From the NCBI RefSeq assembly GCF_039888675.1, contig NZ_JBDQQR010000002.1:658001-722000 (forward strand): a stretch of DNA of 64,000 nt, in the 5' to 3' direction. The notes below the pieces were generated by a model. The model was not told where the DNA came from, ran no database searches, and saw only the letters and a program-made list of their open reading frames with translations. This document shows positions 17,526 to 27,398 of the stretch, one piece after another. Position 1 is the first letter of the stretch; each line of letters opens with the position of its first letter. This DNA comes from Mesorhizobium sp. CAU 1732 (GTDB taxonomy: Bacteria > Pseudomonadota > Alphaproteobacteria > Rhizobiales > Rhizobiaceae). The position numbers and the translations under genes were made by a program.

Positions 17526-19142
17526 ATGGCCGTTGCGTCGAAGAAAATCCCCGCACCCGATCTCGTGACGATCCGCAGGGCGCTCCTGTCCGTCTCCGAC
17601 AAGACCGGCCTCGTCGACTTCGCCAGAGCGCTCGCCGATCGTGGCGTCGAGCTGGTCTCGACAGGCGGAACCGCCAAGGCGATCGCGGACGCCGGCATCG
17701 CCGTGAAAGACGTCTCGGACATCACCGGTTTCCCGGAAATCATGGACGGGCGCGTCAAGACGCTGCACCCATCGGTCCATGGCGGCCTGCTCGCGATCCG
17801 CGACGATGCCGAACACATGGCGGCGATGGACGCCCATGGCATCGAGAGCATCGATCTGGCCGTCATCAACCTCTACCCCTTCGAGGACGTACGCGCGGCG
17901 GGCGGCGACTACCCCTCGATCGTCGAGAACATCGATATCGGTGGTCCGGCCATGGTCCGCGCGTCGGCCAAGAACCACGCCTATGTGGCGATCGTCACAG
18001 ACCCGGCTGACTACAGCCGCGTCCTCGATACGCTTGGCGACCACGACGGCGCGACGCCCTACCGCTTCCGGCAGGAGCTCGCGGCCAAGGCCTATGCGCG
18101 CACGGCCGCCTATGACGCGGCAATCTCCGGCTGGTTCGCAGAGGCTCTGGAGATCGAGAGCCCGACATGGCGCGCATTCGGCGGCAAGTTGGAAACGGTG
18201 ATGCGCTACGGCGAGAACCCGCACCAGAAAGCCGGCTTCTACGTCAATGGCGACAAGCGCCCCGGTGTGGCCACCGCGCGCCAGCTTCAGGGCAAGCAGC
18301 TCTCCTACAACAACGTCAACGACACCGACGCGGCCTTCGAGCTGGTCGGCGAGTTCGATCCGGCGCGCACCGCCGCCGTCGCGATCATCAAACACGCGAA
18401 CCCGTGCGGCGTGGCCGAAGGCTCGACGCTCAGGGATGCCTATCTCAAGGCGCTGGCCTGCGATCCGGTGTCGGCATTTGGCGGCATCGTCGCGCTCAAC
18501 AAGCTCCTCGATGCGGAAGCCGCCGAAGAGATCGTCAAGACCTTCACCGAAGTGATCATCGCGCCCGAAGCCTCGGCGGAAGCTGCGGCGATCGTCGCCG
18601 CCAAGAAGAATTTGCGCCTGCTGGTCACCGGCGGCCTGCCCGACCCGCGAACCATGGGCATGATGGCGAAGTCCGTAGCCGGCGGCCTGCTCGTCCAATC
18701 ACGTGACAATGCCGTCATCGACGATCTCGATCTCAAGGTCGTCACGAAGCGCGCGCCCGGCGAACAGGAGATGGCCGATCTGCGCTTCGCCTTCCGTGTG
18801 GCCAAGCACGTCAAGTCGAACGCGATCGTCTATGCGAGGGGCCTCGCCACGGTGGGCATCGGCGCGGGCCAGATGAGCCGTGTGGATTCATCGCGCATCG
18901 CCGCGCGCAAGGCGCTCGACGCGACCGAGGCGGCTGGTCTCTCCGAGCCGATGACCAAGGGCTCGGTCGTCGCCTCCGACGCTTTCTTCCCGTTTGCCGA
19001 CGGGCTGCTTGCAGCCGTCGAAGCGGGTGCGACAGCCGTCATCCAGCCGGGCGGCTCGATGCGCGACGACGAGGTGATCGCCGCAGCCGACGAACACGGC
19101 ATAGCGATGGTGTTCACCGGGGTCCGCCACTTCCGGCATTGA
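17526..19142 (+). CDS. purH: Bifunctional AICAR formyltransferase / IMP cyclohydrolase
   Basis: PurH carries out the last two steps of IMP synthesis: formylation of AICAR and ring closure of FAICAR. The protein has 538 residues, the normal length. The N-terminal cyclohydrolase (MGS-like) domain begins [18 protein letters not shown] and includes STGGTAKAI; the formyltransferase part includes [12 protein letters not shown] and [15 protein letters not shown] precedes the ATG at 17526. It follows the heparinase-like gene by 79 bases and is followed by a palindromic repeat. Confidence 0.97.
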   Translation: MAVASKKIPAPDLVTIRRALLSVSDKTGLVDFARALADRGVELVSTGGTAKAIADAGIAVKDVSDITGFPEIMDGRVKTLHPSVHGGLLAIRDDAEHMAAMDAHGIESIDLAVINLYPFEDVRAAGGDYPSIVENIDIGGPAMVRASAKNHAYVAIVTDPADYSRVLDTLGDHDGATPYRFRQELAAKAYARTAAYDAAISGWFAEALEIESPTWRAFGGKLETVMRYGENPHQKAGFYVNGDKRPGVATARQLQGKQLSYNNVNDTDAAFELVGEFDPARTAAVAIIKHANPCGVAEGSTLRDAYLKALACDPVSAFGGIVALNKLLDAEAAEEIVKTFTEVIIAPEASAEAAAIVAAKKNLRLLVTGGLPDPRTMGMMAKSVAGGLLVQSRDNAVIDDLDLKVVTKRAPGEQEMADLRFAFRVAKHVKSNAIVYARGLATVGIGAGQMSRVDSSRIAARKALDATEAAGLSEPMTKGSVVASDAFFPFADGLLAAVEAGATAVIQPGGSMRDDEVIAAADEHGIAMVFTGVRHFRH

Positions 19143-19150
19143 TGCAAAAT

Positions 19151-19280
19151 GCCCCCTCCGGCCCTCTGGGCCACCTCCCCGCTTCGCAGGGGAGGATCCG
19201 CCGTTGAGGCCTATCTCGACCTTAGATCCTCCCCCGTTTACGGGGGAAGGGGACCATGCTTCGCATGGTGGAGGGGGTGC
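19151..19280. repeat. RIME-like palindromic intergenic repeat, copy 1
   Basis: A pair of imperfect palindromes between purH and the convergent MFS gene: a left half rich in CCCCCTCC/CACCTCCCC with GCTTCGCAGGGGAGGATCC, and a right half with CGTTTACGGGGG, GCTTCGCATGGTGGAGGGGG. The same blocks recur at 47302-47431 and 62286-62416. The central 30 bases differ from those copies. The MFS stop codon (TAG, minus strand 19289-19291) lies just outside. This resembles the rhizobial intergenic mosaic elements described in the literature. Confidence 0.8.
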
Positions 19281-19288
19281 GGCGCCCT

Positions 19289-20659
19289 CTAATTCCTGGG
19301 CTGCGCTGCGGGATAGGGCGTGCGCAAGAGAACCAGAAAGCCGCCGATCAGGAAGATCAGGATCATCGACATGCCGAGGCGCGGCGACCCGCTGAGTGCG
19401 GTCACCGTCGCGACCATGAACGGGGCGAGGAAACTCGTCACCCGGCCGGCGAGCGCGTAGATGCCGAAATAGCGACCCGCTTCCTCGGGCTCGACGCTGC
19501 GCGCGAGATAGGACCGCGACGACGCCTGAACCGGACCGAATGCGATGCCGATCAGCAACCCGAACAGGATGTAGGCGATCTCGGCGGGCGTGCCGAACAG
19601 CCCGCCGCTGTCCTCTCCCGGCAGCATGAGCGCGCCGAAAAGCGTGAAGCCCGGTCCGGTCGAAATGATGCCGATCGTCGCGACCATCAGCAAGACGAGC
19701 GAGATGATCACGACCGTCTTCGAGCCCAGCGCAGTGTCGATCCTCGCCGCGATCCAGCATCCGAAGATCGCGACGATGTTGAGGATGATGCCGAAGATGC
19801 CGATCTCGGTGACGGACCAGCCGAACATCGCGGCGGCGAAGACCCCGCCCAGCGCGAGCAGCGCGTTGACGCCGTCCTGATAGATCATGCGCGCGATCAG
19901 GAAGCGCAGGATGCCGCTGCGCTGGCGCACCTCGCCAAGCGTGGATTTGAGTTCGGCCAGGCCGCTGCGCACGGCCGGGCCGATGGCCTTGCCCTTCGCC
20001 GCGTCGGGCGTGAAGAAGAACATCGGCAGGATGAAGATCAGATACCAGATCGCCGAGAGCGGACCGGTCGCCCGCGCGTCTTCGCCTTGTACGGGGTCGA
20101 GGCCGAACAGGGGATCGACGCCGATGATCGTCTTGCCGGTGTCTGGCGATGCCGCGAGCATCGCGACGACGAAGATCAGGACGATCATGCCGCCGAGATA
20201 ACCGAGCCCCCATGCGATGTTGGACACGCGACCGATCTCCTTCTTGGAGACGAGCCTCGGCATCATGGAATCATTGAAGACTGTCGAGAACTCGGCCGCG
20301 ATCGACGCCAGCGAGAACACCAGGATGACGGGCACGAGAGGTGAGTTCGGCACGGCGAACCACAGGGCGCAGAGGCACGCGATCTTGATGACCGCGAAGA
20401 ACGCGATCCACGGCTTGCGGCGGCCGGTCTGGTCGGCGATCGAGCCCAGGACGGGCGACAGGATCGCGATGACGAAACCGGCGATCGCGATGCCGTAGCC
20501 CCACGCCGCCTGCCCCATCGCAGGATCGCTCGCCATGCGCGAGACGACATAGGGGCCGAAGATGAAGGTGGTCACGACCGTGAAGAACGGCTGCGCCGCC
20601 CAGTCGAAGAACATCCATCCCCAGATGCCGCGGCGCGGCACGCGTTTTGTCTCGTCCAT
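19289..20659 (-). CDS. MFS transporter of the UMF1/Atg22-like family
   Basis: A 456-residue, roughly 12-helix membrane protein. The start, RRGIWGWMFFDWAAQPFFTV, and the segment SPVLGSIADQTGRRKPW (loop between helices 2 and 3) are diagnostic of the UMF1/Atg22-like branch of the major facilitator superfamily. Atg22 exports amino acids from the yeast vacuole; the bacterial substrates are unknown. It is convergent with purH and downstream, on the same strand, of the NAD-GDH gene, separated by a repeat. An amino-acid-related substrate is only a guess from that context. Confidence 0.85.
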   Translation of the reverse strand: MDETKRVPRRGIWGWMFFDWAAQPFFTVVTTFIFGPYVVSRMASDPAMGQAAWGYGIAIAGFVIAILSPVLGSIADQTGRRKPWIAFFAVIKIACLCALWFAVPNSPLVPVILVFSLASIAAEFSTVFNDSMMPRLVSKKEIGRVSNIAWGLGYLGGMIVLIFVVAMLAASPDTGKTIIGVDPLFGLDPVQGEDARATGPLSAIWYLIFILPMFFFTPDAAKGKAIGPAVRSGLAELKSTLGEVRQRSGILRFLIARMIYQDGVNALLALGGVFAAAMFGWSVTEIGIFGIILNIVAIFGCWIAARIDTALGSKTVVIISLVLLMVATIGIISTGPGFTLFGALMLPGEDSGGLFGTPAEIAYILFGLLIGIAFGPVQASSRSYLARSVEPEEAGRYFGIYALAGRVTSFLAPFMVATVTALSGSPRLGMSMILIFLIGGFLVLLRTPYPAAQPRN

Positions 20660-20694
20660 GATGTCCGTCCCCCCGGGCCGAAGCTGCCCTCGAT

Positions 20695-20801
20695 CTAAAG
20701 CGCTTCGCGATCTTTCAGATTCGCTTACCGCGCTTCAGGTCCCTGTTTTTATGCATGTCGTTGCCCCAAAACCGGTTCCCACTTCTGGGCGACATGCATC
20801 A
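20695..20801 (-). repeat. 107-base rhizobial-type intergenic palindrome, copy A
   Basis: The sequence from CTAAAGCGC (20695) to the palindrome ATGCATGTCG ... CGACATGCAT (20751-20760 and 20790-20799) is closely matched, in opposite orientation, by 59802-59910. Shared blocks include CCCAGAAG, GAACCGG, TTTGGG, GACCTGAAGCG and the terminal CTAAAGCG. Its palindromic end contains the stop codon of the NAD-GDH gene (TGA, minus strand 20799-20801). Confidence 0.85.
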
Positions 20802-23800
20802 ACTTAGATCAGACATCAGGCCGGACGCTACTGTCAGACGCGACACGGTGAGATCTCCGCCCTCCGTCAGCGCCTGGAGCCGGTCCCGCGTGCGTGCAAG
20901 ACGCTCGCCCCCGGCCTCCAGCCAGGCCTCGACAGGTTTGGCCTCCTTGCCGAAACCGGCAAGCGCCGACACCGCCATGCCGCGCCGCGCGGTGCCGATC
21001 GTCTCGGTAGCGCGCGAGAGCGCCAGCCCGTCGTAATAGTCGGCAGGCGTTATCGAGCGCGCTGCATCCGAAATCCGCCCGACGCGGAACGCATCCGTCA
21101 CGCCGAAGAACGCGTGCGCGGCGGCCACCAGATCGGCCTTCGCAAGCTCGGCCACCCGCGCGATGTCCGGGATCAGCTCCGCGATGTTGAGGAAGGCGAT
21201 GCGCTGGGCGAGCTTCTCGGGCACGCCCGCCTTGAACCACCCGTGCGCCCGATCGGCAAGCCGCTCTTTCGTGAAGTCGGGCAACATGGCGGGGATCTTG
21301 CCGTCCAGAGCCTTGCGCGCATCCCTGAGGCGGCCGATTCGCGTTGCGAGCGATGCGGAATTGTCGTCGTTTTTGAGGAACCAGGCGGTCGCGGAATGGA
21401 CCAGCCTGCCGACCGACGAGTAGAGCTCGAGCTGGACATCGCCCTCGACCCTGGTGTCGAGCGCATCGATCTCCGCATAGAGAGCCGGCAGGTCGAACCC
21501 GTCGCGCACAACGGCGAACGCCGCCACCACATCGGCGGCCGACCGCCCCGTCAAATCCTGCATGCGGCTGATGAAGGACGGCCCGCCCCGATTGATCGCG
21601 TCGTTGCCGAGCACGGTGGCGATGATCTCGCGGCGCAACCGGTGTCCCATGATCTCGGCGGCGTATTTCTTGGCCATCTTGCCCGGGAAATAGCTCATCA
21701 GGTCGGTTTCGAAATGCGGATCGTCCGGCAGATCGCTCGCCACCACGTCGTCGAACAGCACGATCTTGGCATAGGCGAGCAGCACGCCGATTTCGGCCCG
21801 CGTCAGCGGTTCGCCCCGCGCTTCTCGCTCAGCGAGCGTCTGCGTGCCCGGCAGAACCTCCACCGCGCGGTCGAGCAGCCCCCGCGCCTCCAGCGCCTGC
21901 ATGAAGCGTTCCTGATGCGCGAGATCGGCAAGTCCGCGGCGACGCGTCAGCGAGATGGCGAGCGTCTGCTCGTAATTGTTGGCGAGAACGAGCGCCGCCA
22001 CCTCTTCGGTCATGTCGGCCAGAAGCTTGTTGCGGGCGGGCCGCGTCAGCGATCCTTTCCGCATGGCGGCTGCGAGCGCGATCTTGATGTTGACCTCGAC
22101 GTCCGACGAGTTCACGCCGCCGGAATTGTCGATCGCATCCGAATTGCAGCGCCCGCCGGCCAGCCCGTATTCGATGCGGGCGCGCTGGGTCATGCCGAGA
22201 TTGGCGCCCTCGCCGACCACCTTGGCGCGAACCTCGCGCGCCGTGACGCGAATGGCGTCGTTGGCGCGGTCGCCGGCATCCGCGTTCGATTCCGCCGCGC
22301 CACGCACATAGGTCCCGATGCCGCCAAACCAGAGAAGGTCGATCGGCATCTTGAGGATCGCGTTCATGATCTCGCTCGGCGATGCGGTCGTCTTGCCGAG
22401 CCCGATCGCTTCCGCCGCCTGCGCGCTGAGCGACACCGACTTCTGCGTACGCGAGATGATCGCGCCGCCTTCGGAAAGCTTCGAGCGGTCGTAATCCTGC
22501 CAGTTGAGCTGCGGATTGTCGAAGAGACGCTGGCGTTCCCCGAAGGACGAGGCCGCGTCAGGCGTCGGATCGATGAAGATGTCGCGATGATCGAAGGCGG
22601 CGACCAGCTTGATGCAGGGCGAGAGCAGCATGCCATTGCCGAAGACGTCGCCCGACATGTCGCCGACGCCGGCGACGGTGAAGGGTTCCGACTGGATGTC
22701 CTTGTTCATCTCGCGGAAATGACGCTTCACGGCCTCCCATGCGCCGCGCGCCGTGATGCCCATCTTCTTGTGGTCGTAGCCGGCCGAGCCGCCGGACGCG
22801 AACGCGTCGTCGAGCCAGAAATCATGCGCCTGGCTGATGGCGTTTGCGGTGTCGGAGAAGGTCGCCGTGCCCTTGTCGGCGGCAACGACGAAATACGGAT
22901 CGTCGCCATCCCGGCGGATCACGTCAGAGGGGGGCACCACCTTGCCGTCATGCAGATTGTCGGTGATCGACAAGAGGCTCGACACGAAGTTCACATAGGC
23001 GCTCTTGCCTGCCTCGAAGATCGCGCCTCTGCTGGCGCCGGCCGGAAGTTTGCGCGGGAAGAACCCGCCCTTTGCGCCCACCGGCACGATCACGGCGTTC
23101 TTCACCTGCTGCGCCTTGACGAGGCCGAGCACCTCGGTGCGGTAATCCTGCGCGCGGTCCGACCAGCGAAGGCCGCCACGCGCGACGGATCCGAAGCGCA
23201 GATGCACGCCTTCCACCTCCGGCCCGTAGACGAAGATTTCGCGCCACGGGCGCGGCTCCGGAAGGCCGGTGATCGAACGCGAATCGAGCTTGATCGCCAG
23301 CGACCGCGGCGCGTCGGTCTCGCCCATGTAGAAGTTCGTGCGCAGCGACACCTCGATCAGGTTCTGGTAGCGGCGAATGATCGTGTCGTCGTCGAGGCTC
23401 GGAACCTCGTCCAGCGCATCCTTGATCGCGGCCTTGAGGTGCTTCGCGGTGACTTCGCTTTCCTTCTGGAGAGTTGGGTCGAACCGTGCCGCGAAGAGCT
23501 CGAACAGCGCACGCGCGATGTCCGGATAGCGGTTGAGGACGGCGGCGATGAAATCCTGGCTCTGCGGGATGCCCGCCTGTTGCAGATAGCGCCCATAGGC
23601 ACGCAGAAGCTGGATTTGAGCCGAGCGCAGGCCGGCCGTCTGGACGAGGGCGGCATAGCCGTCATTGTCGGTCTGGCCGCGCCAGATCGACAGGAAGACC
23701 TCTTCGAGCAATTCGCCGCCGTCGCTGAGATCGATCGGCTGCCCGAACGCGTTGGCCAGTTCCATGTCGTGGATGAAGACGGGCACGTCACCATCGCCGG

Positions 23801-25568
23801 GGCGGATCTCGAAGGTCCGTTCAGAGATGACCCGGAACCCCATATTCTCCAGCAGCGGCACGCGCCGCGACAGCGCCACCGGTTCCCCGCGATGGTAGAT
23901 CTTCAGCGCGGCGCCGGTCTGGTCGTGATCCTGCAGATGATAGAAGTCGATCGCGATCGGGCTCGCTTCGCTGATCGTCGCGATGCGGCCTGCATCGCGC
24001 AGGCCCGTTTCCGCCGAGAACGAGTTGCGATAGCTCTGCGGCAGCCGGTTGGCGATCGAGAGGAGATCGGGGACGGTCTGGCCGTCGGACGCAGCATCAC
24101 GCAGCGCATCTTCCCAGGTCCGCACGATGGAGCGCAGGCCGGCCTCGAGCGTCGATGCAACGACCTTCGGCGTCTTGCCGCCGGAACGCCCGATGATGAA
24201 ATGGACACGCGCCAGCCCGCCTTCAGGGAATGCGGGATAATAGGCCGACAGGCGCCCGTCGAACACCGTCTTCAGGAACGTGCCGATGCGTTCGCGCACA
24301 TGCGAATCGTAACGGTCGCGCGGCACGAACACGATGACCGACACGAAGCGGTCGAACTGGTCGACGCGAAACAGGACGCGGACGCGCGGGCGCTCGCCCA
24401 GCGCGAGGATCGCTTCGGCATGCTTGCGCAGGATCGGCACGCTGATCTGGAACAGCTCGTCGCGCGGATAGGATTCCAACACGTTCGTCAGCGCCTTGCC
24501 GGAATGGTCGCCCGGATCGAAGCCCGATTTCGCGATCACCGCATTCACCTTGGAACGCAGATACGGGATCTTCATCACCGAGCGCGTGTAGGCCGTGGAC
24601 GTGAACAGCCCGACGATGCGCAGTTCGCCCGTCAGCTTGCCCTTCGCATCGAACGTCTTGACGCCGATATAGTCGAGATAGATGCGGCGGTGCACCACCG
24701 ACTTGGCGTTCGCCTTGGTGACGATGAGCGGTTCCGGCCCATGCAGGAAGGCGCGGATTTCAGGCGTGGTGGTGACCGCCTCCGTGCCGCGCCGCAACAC
24801 CAGAACGTCCGGATCGGCGAGAATGCCGAGCCCCGTCTTCTTCGAGCGCTCCAGCGTGCCGCTTTTCTCGCCGCCCGAATATTTGAACTCGCGCATGCCG
24901 AGAAAGGTGAAATTGTCGTCGCGCAGCCATTCGAGGAACGCGATCGCTTCGGTCACGTCGTCCCGGTTGAGCGGCACCGGCGCATAGCGGAAATCGTGGA
25001 TCGCCTGGTCGAGCCGGGCAAGCATGTGCTTCCAGTCGGTGACCGCCGCGCGAACCTGCGTCAGGATATGCGCGAGGCGCGCCTTGAGCGTGCGTGCGGC
25101 CTCTTCGCCCAGCCGCCCGACATGGACATGGATCAGGCTGACGCGATCGGCATCCGGCTCCGATCGGCCGGCCGAACCGTCTCCGATGAGCTGCGCCACG
25201 CCGGCCCTGTCATGCTTGACGAGGATCACCGGATGCAGCACGAGCGTCGGCTCGCCCGCCGTCTCCGTGATCTCGCCCAGGATCGAATCGAACAGGAAGG
25301 GCATGTTGTCGTTGACGACGGTGATGACCGTCAGCGGCCTGCCCCTGCGCACGATGGTGGGATCGGTGTCGATCGCGATGACGCTGTCGCCGCGGCGATG
25401 CTTCTTCAGCGCGGCATAGGCGAGCGAGGCGGCATGCTCGACGACGGGCAGGTCGTATTCGGCGATGTCCTCGGCGGGAGCACGCGCCTTCAGGAGATCG
25501 GCGAGTTTAAGCGCAGCCGCGCCCTTCGCCTCCTTTGCGGATGACGACGCCTTCTTGCCCGCTGCCAT
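20799..25568 (-). CDS. NAD-specific glutamate dehydrogenase, large (180-kDa) type
   Basis: A 1,589-residue enzyme of the large NAD-GDH family, which deaminates glutamate to 2-oxoglutarate and ammonia during amino-acid catabolism. An N-terminal region with ACT-like parts occupies about the first 700 residues. The catalytic core follows, with FGSVARGGLRWSDRAQDYR, VIVPVGAKGGFF (substrate lysine region), VAGVGDMSGDVFGNG (nucleotide-binding) and NSGGVNSSDVEVN. I chose the ATG at 25566-25568 because GGGAGAGGG lies upstream; the open frame before it (to 25640) is not family-like. The stop lies inside a repeat element. Confidence 0.95.
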   Translation of the reverse strand: MAAGKKASSSAKEAKGAAALKLADLLKARAPAEDIAEYDLPVVEHAASLAYAALKKHRRGDSVIAIDTDPTIVRRGRPLTVITVVNDNMPFLFDSILGEITETAGEPTLVLHPVILVKHDRAGVAQLIGDGSAGRSEPDADRVSLIHVHVGRLGEEAARTLKARLAHILTQVRAAVTDWKHMLARLDQAIHDFRYAPVPLNRDDVTEAIAFLEWLRDDNFTFLGMREFKYSGGEKSGTLERSKKTGLGILADPDVLVLRRGTEAVTTTPEIRAFLHGPEPLIVTKANAKSVVHRRIYLDYIGVKTFDAKGKLTGELRIVGLFTSTAYTRSVMKIPYLRSKVNAVIAKSGFDPGDHSGKALTNVLESYPRDELFQISVPILRKHAEAILALGERPRVRVLFRVDQFDRFVSVIVFVPRDRYDSHVRERIGTFLKTVFDGRLSAYYPAFPEGGLARVHFIIGRSGGKTPKVVASTLEAGLRSIVRTWEDALRDAASDGQTVPDLLSIANRLPQSYRNSFSAETGLRDAGRIATISEASPIAIDFYHLQDHDQTGAALKIYHRGEPVALSRRVPLLENMGFRVISERTFEIRPGDGDVPVFIHDMELANAFGQPIDLSDGGELLEEVFLSIWRGQTDNDGYAALVQTAGLRSAQIQLLRAYGRYLQQAGIPQSQDFIAAVLNRYPDIARALFELFAARFDPTLQKESEVTAKHLKAAIKDALDEVPSLDDDTIIRRYQNLIEVSLRTNFYMGETDAPRSLAIKLDSRSITGLPEPRPWREIFVYGPEVEGVHLRFGSVARGGLRWSDRAQDYRTEVLGLVKAQQVKNAVIVPVGAKGGFFPRKLPAGASRGAIFEAGKSAYVNFVSSLLSITDNLHDGKVVPPSDVIRRDGDDPYFVVAADKGTATFSDTANAISQAHDFWLDDAFASGGSAGYDHKKMGITARGAWEAVKRHFREMNKDIQSEPFTVAGVGDMSGDVFGNGMLLSPCIKLVAAFDHRDIFIDPTPDAASSFGERQRLFDNPQLNWQDYDRSKLSEGGAIISRTQKSVSLSAQAAEAIGLGKTTASPSEIMNAILKMPIDLLWFGGIGTYVRGAAESNADAGDRANDAIRVTAREVRAKVVGEGANLGMTQRARIEYGLAGGRCNSDAIDNSGGVNSSDVEVNIKIALAAAMRKGSLTRPARNKLLADMTEEVAALVLANNYEQTLAISLTRRRGLADLAHQERFMQALEARGLLDRAVEVLPGTQTLAEREARGEPLTRAEIGVLLAYAKIVLFDDVVASDLPDDPHFETDLMSYFPGKMAKKYAAEIMGHRLRREIIATVLGNDAINRGGPSFISRMQDLTGRSAADVVAAFAVVRDGFDLPALYAEIDALDTRVEGDVQLELYSSVGRLVHSATAWFLKNDDNSASLATRIGRLRDARKALDGKIPAMLPDFTKERLADRAHGWFKAGVPEKLAQRIAFLNIAELIPDIARVAELAKADLVAAAHAFFGVTDAFRVGRISDAARSITPADYYDGLALSRATETIGTARRGMAVSALAGFGKEAKPVEAWLEAGGERLARTRDRLQALTEGGDLTVSRLTVASGLMSDLS

Positions 25569-25691
25569 GACGAATCCCTCTCCCGAACCTGCTTTTTGTC
25601 TGTATCGTAGCAGACAAAGGCCATTTAGCGACCCGCGCAAGGGCCATTCGCGGGCTAAACTGAAGCGAAACGATTAAAGGGTGATGACGCG

Positions 25692-25967
25692 ATGGACGAT
25701 CGAGTGACCGCGCTGGATCTCGCGCCAGCCGGCGACCTCTCCAGCGACACGAAGGCCTACTTCGCCAAGTGCGAGGAGAAGCTCGGCCTGGTCCCCAACG
25801 CGCTCCTCTCCTACGCCTTCGACGAGAAGAAGCGGCGCGACGCCGGCTTCACCGACCGCGACATCTGGGACATCGCCTCGACGGCCGCTTTCTTCAACAT
25901 GTCCAACCGCGTGGCCGCCGCCATCGACATGCGCCCGAACGCCGAATACCACGCGATGGCGCGGTAG
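25692..25967 (+). pseudogene. Peroxidase-related (AhpD-like) gene with internal in-frame deletion
   Basis: Both ends match the AhpD-like 'peroxidase-related enzyme' family: the N-terminal block KLGLVPNALLSYAFDEKK and the C-terminal block DAGFTDRDIWDIASTAAFFN with MRPNAEYHAMAR. Full-length members as I remember them have about 185-190 residues; this ORF has 91. The missing middle, about 95 residues after YAFDEKK, normally holds the redox-active CxxC and its histidine. The join keeps the frame, so a short protein could still be made, but it has no cysteine pair and cannot work as a peroxidase. Confidence 0.75.
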
Positions 25968-25971
25968 GAGG

Positions 25972-26588
25972 TCACTCGCCCCTCGCCCGCGCGGCGATTG
26001 CGGACCTGTCCGCTCGTCCGGATACGTCGAGTGTTACCCAGATTCCATTCCGCAGCGGCCGCGAAAGGGCTTTCCTGCCGGCATCCGCGATAACGAGACG
26101 CCCTGAGGATGCGAGGGCTTCCACCTCACCGCGCGACAGGCCAAGCCCGTGTGCGATCAGTCTGTCGGCCCGCCCGCTCGGTCCCGCAGCCAGTGCGATG
26201 TTGATGACCAGCACTTCCGGTTCCTTACAAATCGGCGCGAGCGCCTGCCTGAGAATGGTGGTTTCGGACCGGCTCACTCGCAATCCCGTGCCCGAGAGGT
26301 CGCAGGCGATACGCCCAGCCAGAACGGGATCATTGGCGTGCAGGGATTCGATCAGCGCCGGCTCGATCTCGCTCCGGCTTCTTCGTTCGAAGATGGAGCG
26401 GTTCCAACTGTTGTCACAGGCATCGCAACGATAGACGAGCCAGGCATCCAGCTTCTTGCCATTGGCGTTGAGGCGGAACTTGCCGCTGCTGGTGAAATGA
26501 CGGTCCCCGTCGCAGCGGCTGCAATGCAGGAGAAGTACGGGTGATGTGGTGGATACGATGTCCAGATAACAGTGAGGGTGCCCGACAT
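25972..26588 (-). pseudogene. DUF1062 gene with a frameshift near its start
   Basis: The main frame encodes a DUF1062 protein: zinc-like cysteine pairs HCSRC and YRCDAC, the block SSGKFRLNANGKKLDAWL, and a helical C-terminal half ending in NGIWVTLDV. In that frame the N-terminus is replaced by unrelated sequence. The expected start, MSGTLTVIWT, is present in another frame from the ATG at 26586-26588. The two join at the threonine codon near 26559-26561 if one base is restored, giving the family-like W-T-I-V. So a one-base deletion, or a sequencing error, seems to have split the gene. Function of the family is unknown. Confidence 0.65.
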
Positions 26589-26947
26589 GAGCGCTTGCCC
26601 TTCCCTTGGGGAAGTCCGGCAAGACGGCTTTTGTCGAGGGCCTCAATGGAGGCGCGGTGCGGCTGCGCTGAAAACGGCTTGATCTGAGGGATGCCCGGAG
26701 AAGCTCATGGCGATGCCATACCGGTCTCGAACCACCGCCCCGACGAACGATAACGATCTCCAGGCCACGTCTGTGCGCAGCCCGCATGGGGAATGTTGGT
26801 GAGACCGGTCGTTACTGAGGCAAAACGCGTCTATCCGTGCGGGTTTCGAGACCGCCTCAATAAATCGGGATCGCAGAAACGGCAAGACTCTGTGCTGATG
26901 CCCTCTGAAGATACCGCCCGCCGCGTTGCAGGAGCTCGATCTTAGGA
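26589..26947. other. 359-base stretch with no recognisable gene
   Basis: Frames on both strands stay open here because of base composition, but none shows a family motif, a ribosome binding site or a sensible start. A 31-codon plus-strand ORF from 26708 and the upstream extension of the DUF1062 frame are the best candidates, and neither convinces me. The stretch sits between a frameshifted gene and an unrecognised one and may be decayed sequence. Confidence 0.5.
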
Positions 26948-27376
26948 TCAGCGCGTCCTGCCCAGCAACGCATCCCGGTAAGCAGCGAATTCGAACCGAA
27001 ACGGTCCAACCGCGTCGATGGCTTCGAAGCCTTCCTCGTCGTGGCGATGGGTATCCCGAAAGTCGCTCCATACGATGTGGGGGCCCTCGCGCGTGATCTG
27101 AACCGAAATGGCGCCACAATCGAGGTGAGCACAATACGAGCAGACATACAGCGCCACCCGTCCGCTTGGATAATCGCCTGGTTCGACCAAGAGCAGCCGA
27201 TCAATGACGGCTGGCTCGAATTCGAGTCTCACTGATCCGAGGATGCAGACGTTGCCCGAGCCAAACGCGTGATAGAGAGACTGCCCGGAAACGATCATGT
27301 CCCAGAAGGAGATGTCGTCGGCATCTTGGGTGACCGTGGTCCATTTGAGCGTCAGATCATGCGTGCGGCTCATCAT
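26948..27376 (-). CDS. Hypothetical protein with cysteine-containing beta-rich core
   Basis: A 142-residue cytoplasmic protein I cannot assign. Visible features are a short hydrophobic run LLLVEPGDYP, then VALYVCSYCAHLDCGAISVQ (three cysteines, C-x2-C-x4-C) and HIVWSDFRDTHRHDEEGFEA, ending in FRFEFAAYRDALLG. Proteins with this YVC..CG..S...W.DF pattern occur widely as 'hypothetical' or 'oxidoreductase' entries and may be immunity-like, but that is a guess. It starts 22 bases after the LysE stop on the same strand, so it could be cotranscribed. Confidence 0.55.
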   Translation of the reverse strand: MMSRTHDLTLKWTTVTQDADDISFWDMIVSGQSLYHAFGSGNVCILGSVRLEFEPAVIDRLLLVEPGDYPSGRVALYVCSYCAHLDCGAISVQITREGPHIVWSDFRDTHRHDEEGFEAIDAVGPFRFEFAAYRDALLGRTR

Positions 27377-27398
27377 GCGCGGGTAACCCGTCCTCGCC

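Noticed and set aside
19151-19280. CRISPR array or tandem repeat
   Set aside because: The repeats are inverted pairs in isolated elements, with no regular spacer-repeat alternation.
21114-25544. 1,476-codon open frame on the plus strand opposite NAD-GDH
   Set aside because: It is the antisense shadow of a highly biased GC-rich gene. The product is Arg/Asp/His-rich without motifs, and the minus strand encodes a clear full-length enzyme.
26588-26787. Upstream extension of the DUF1062 reading frame as coding sequence
   Set aside because: The added residues do not match the family, which has its proper start in another frame at 26586-26588.
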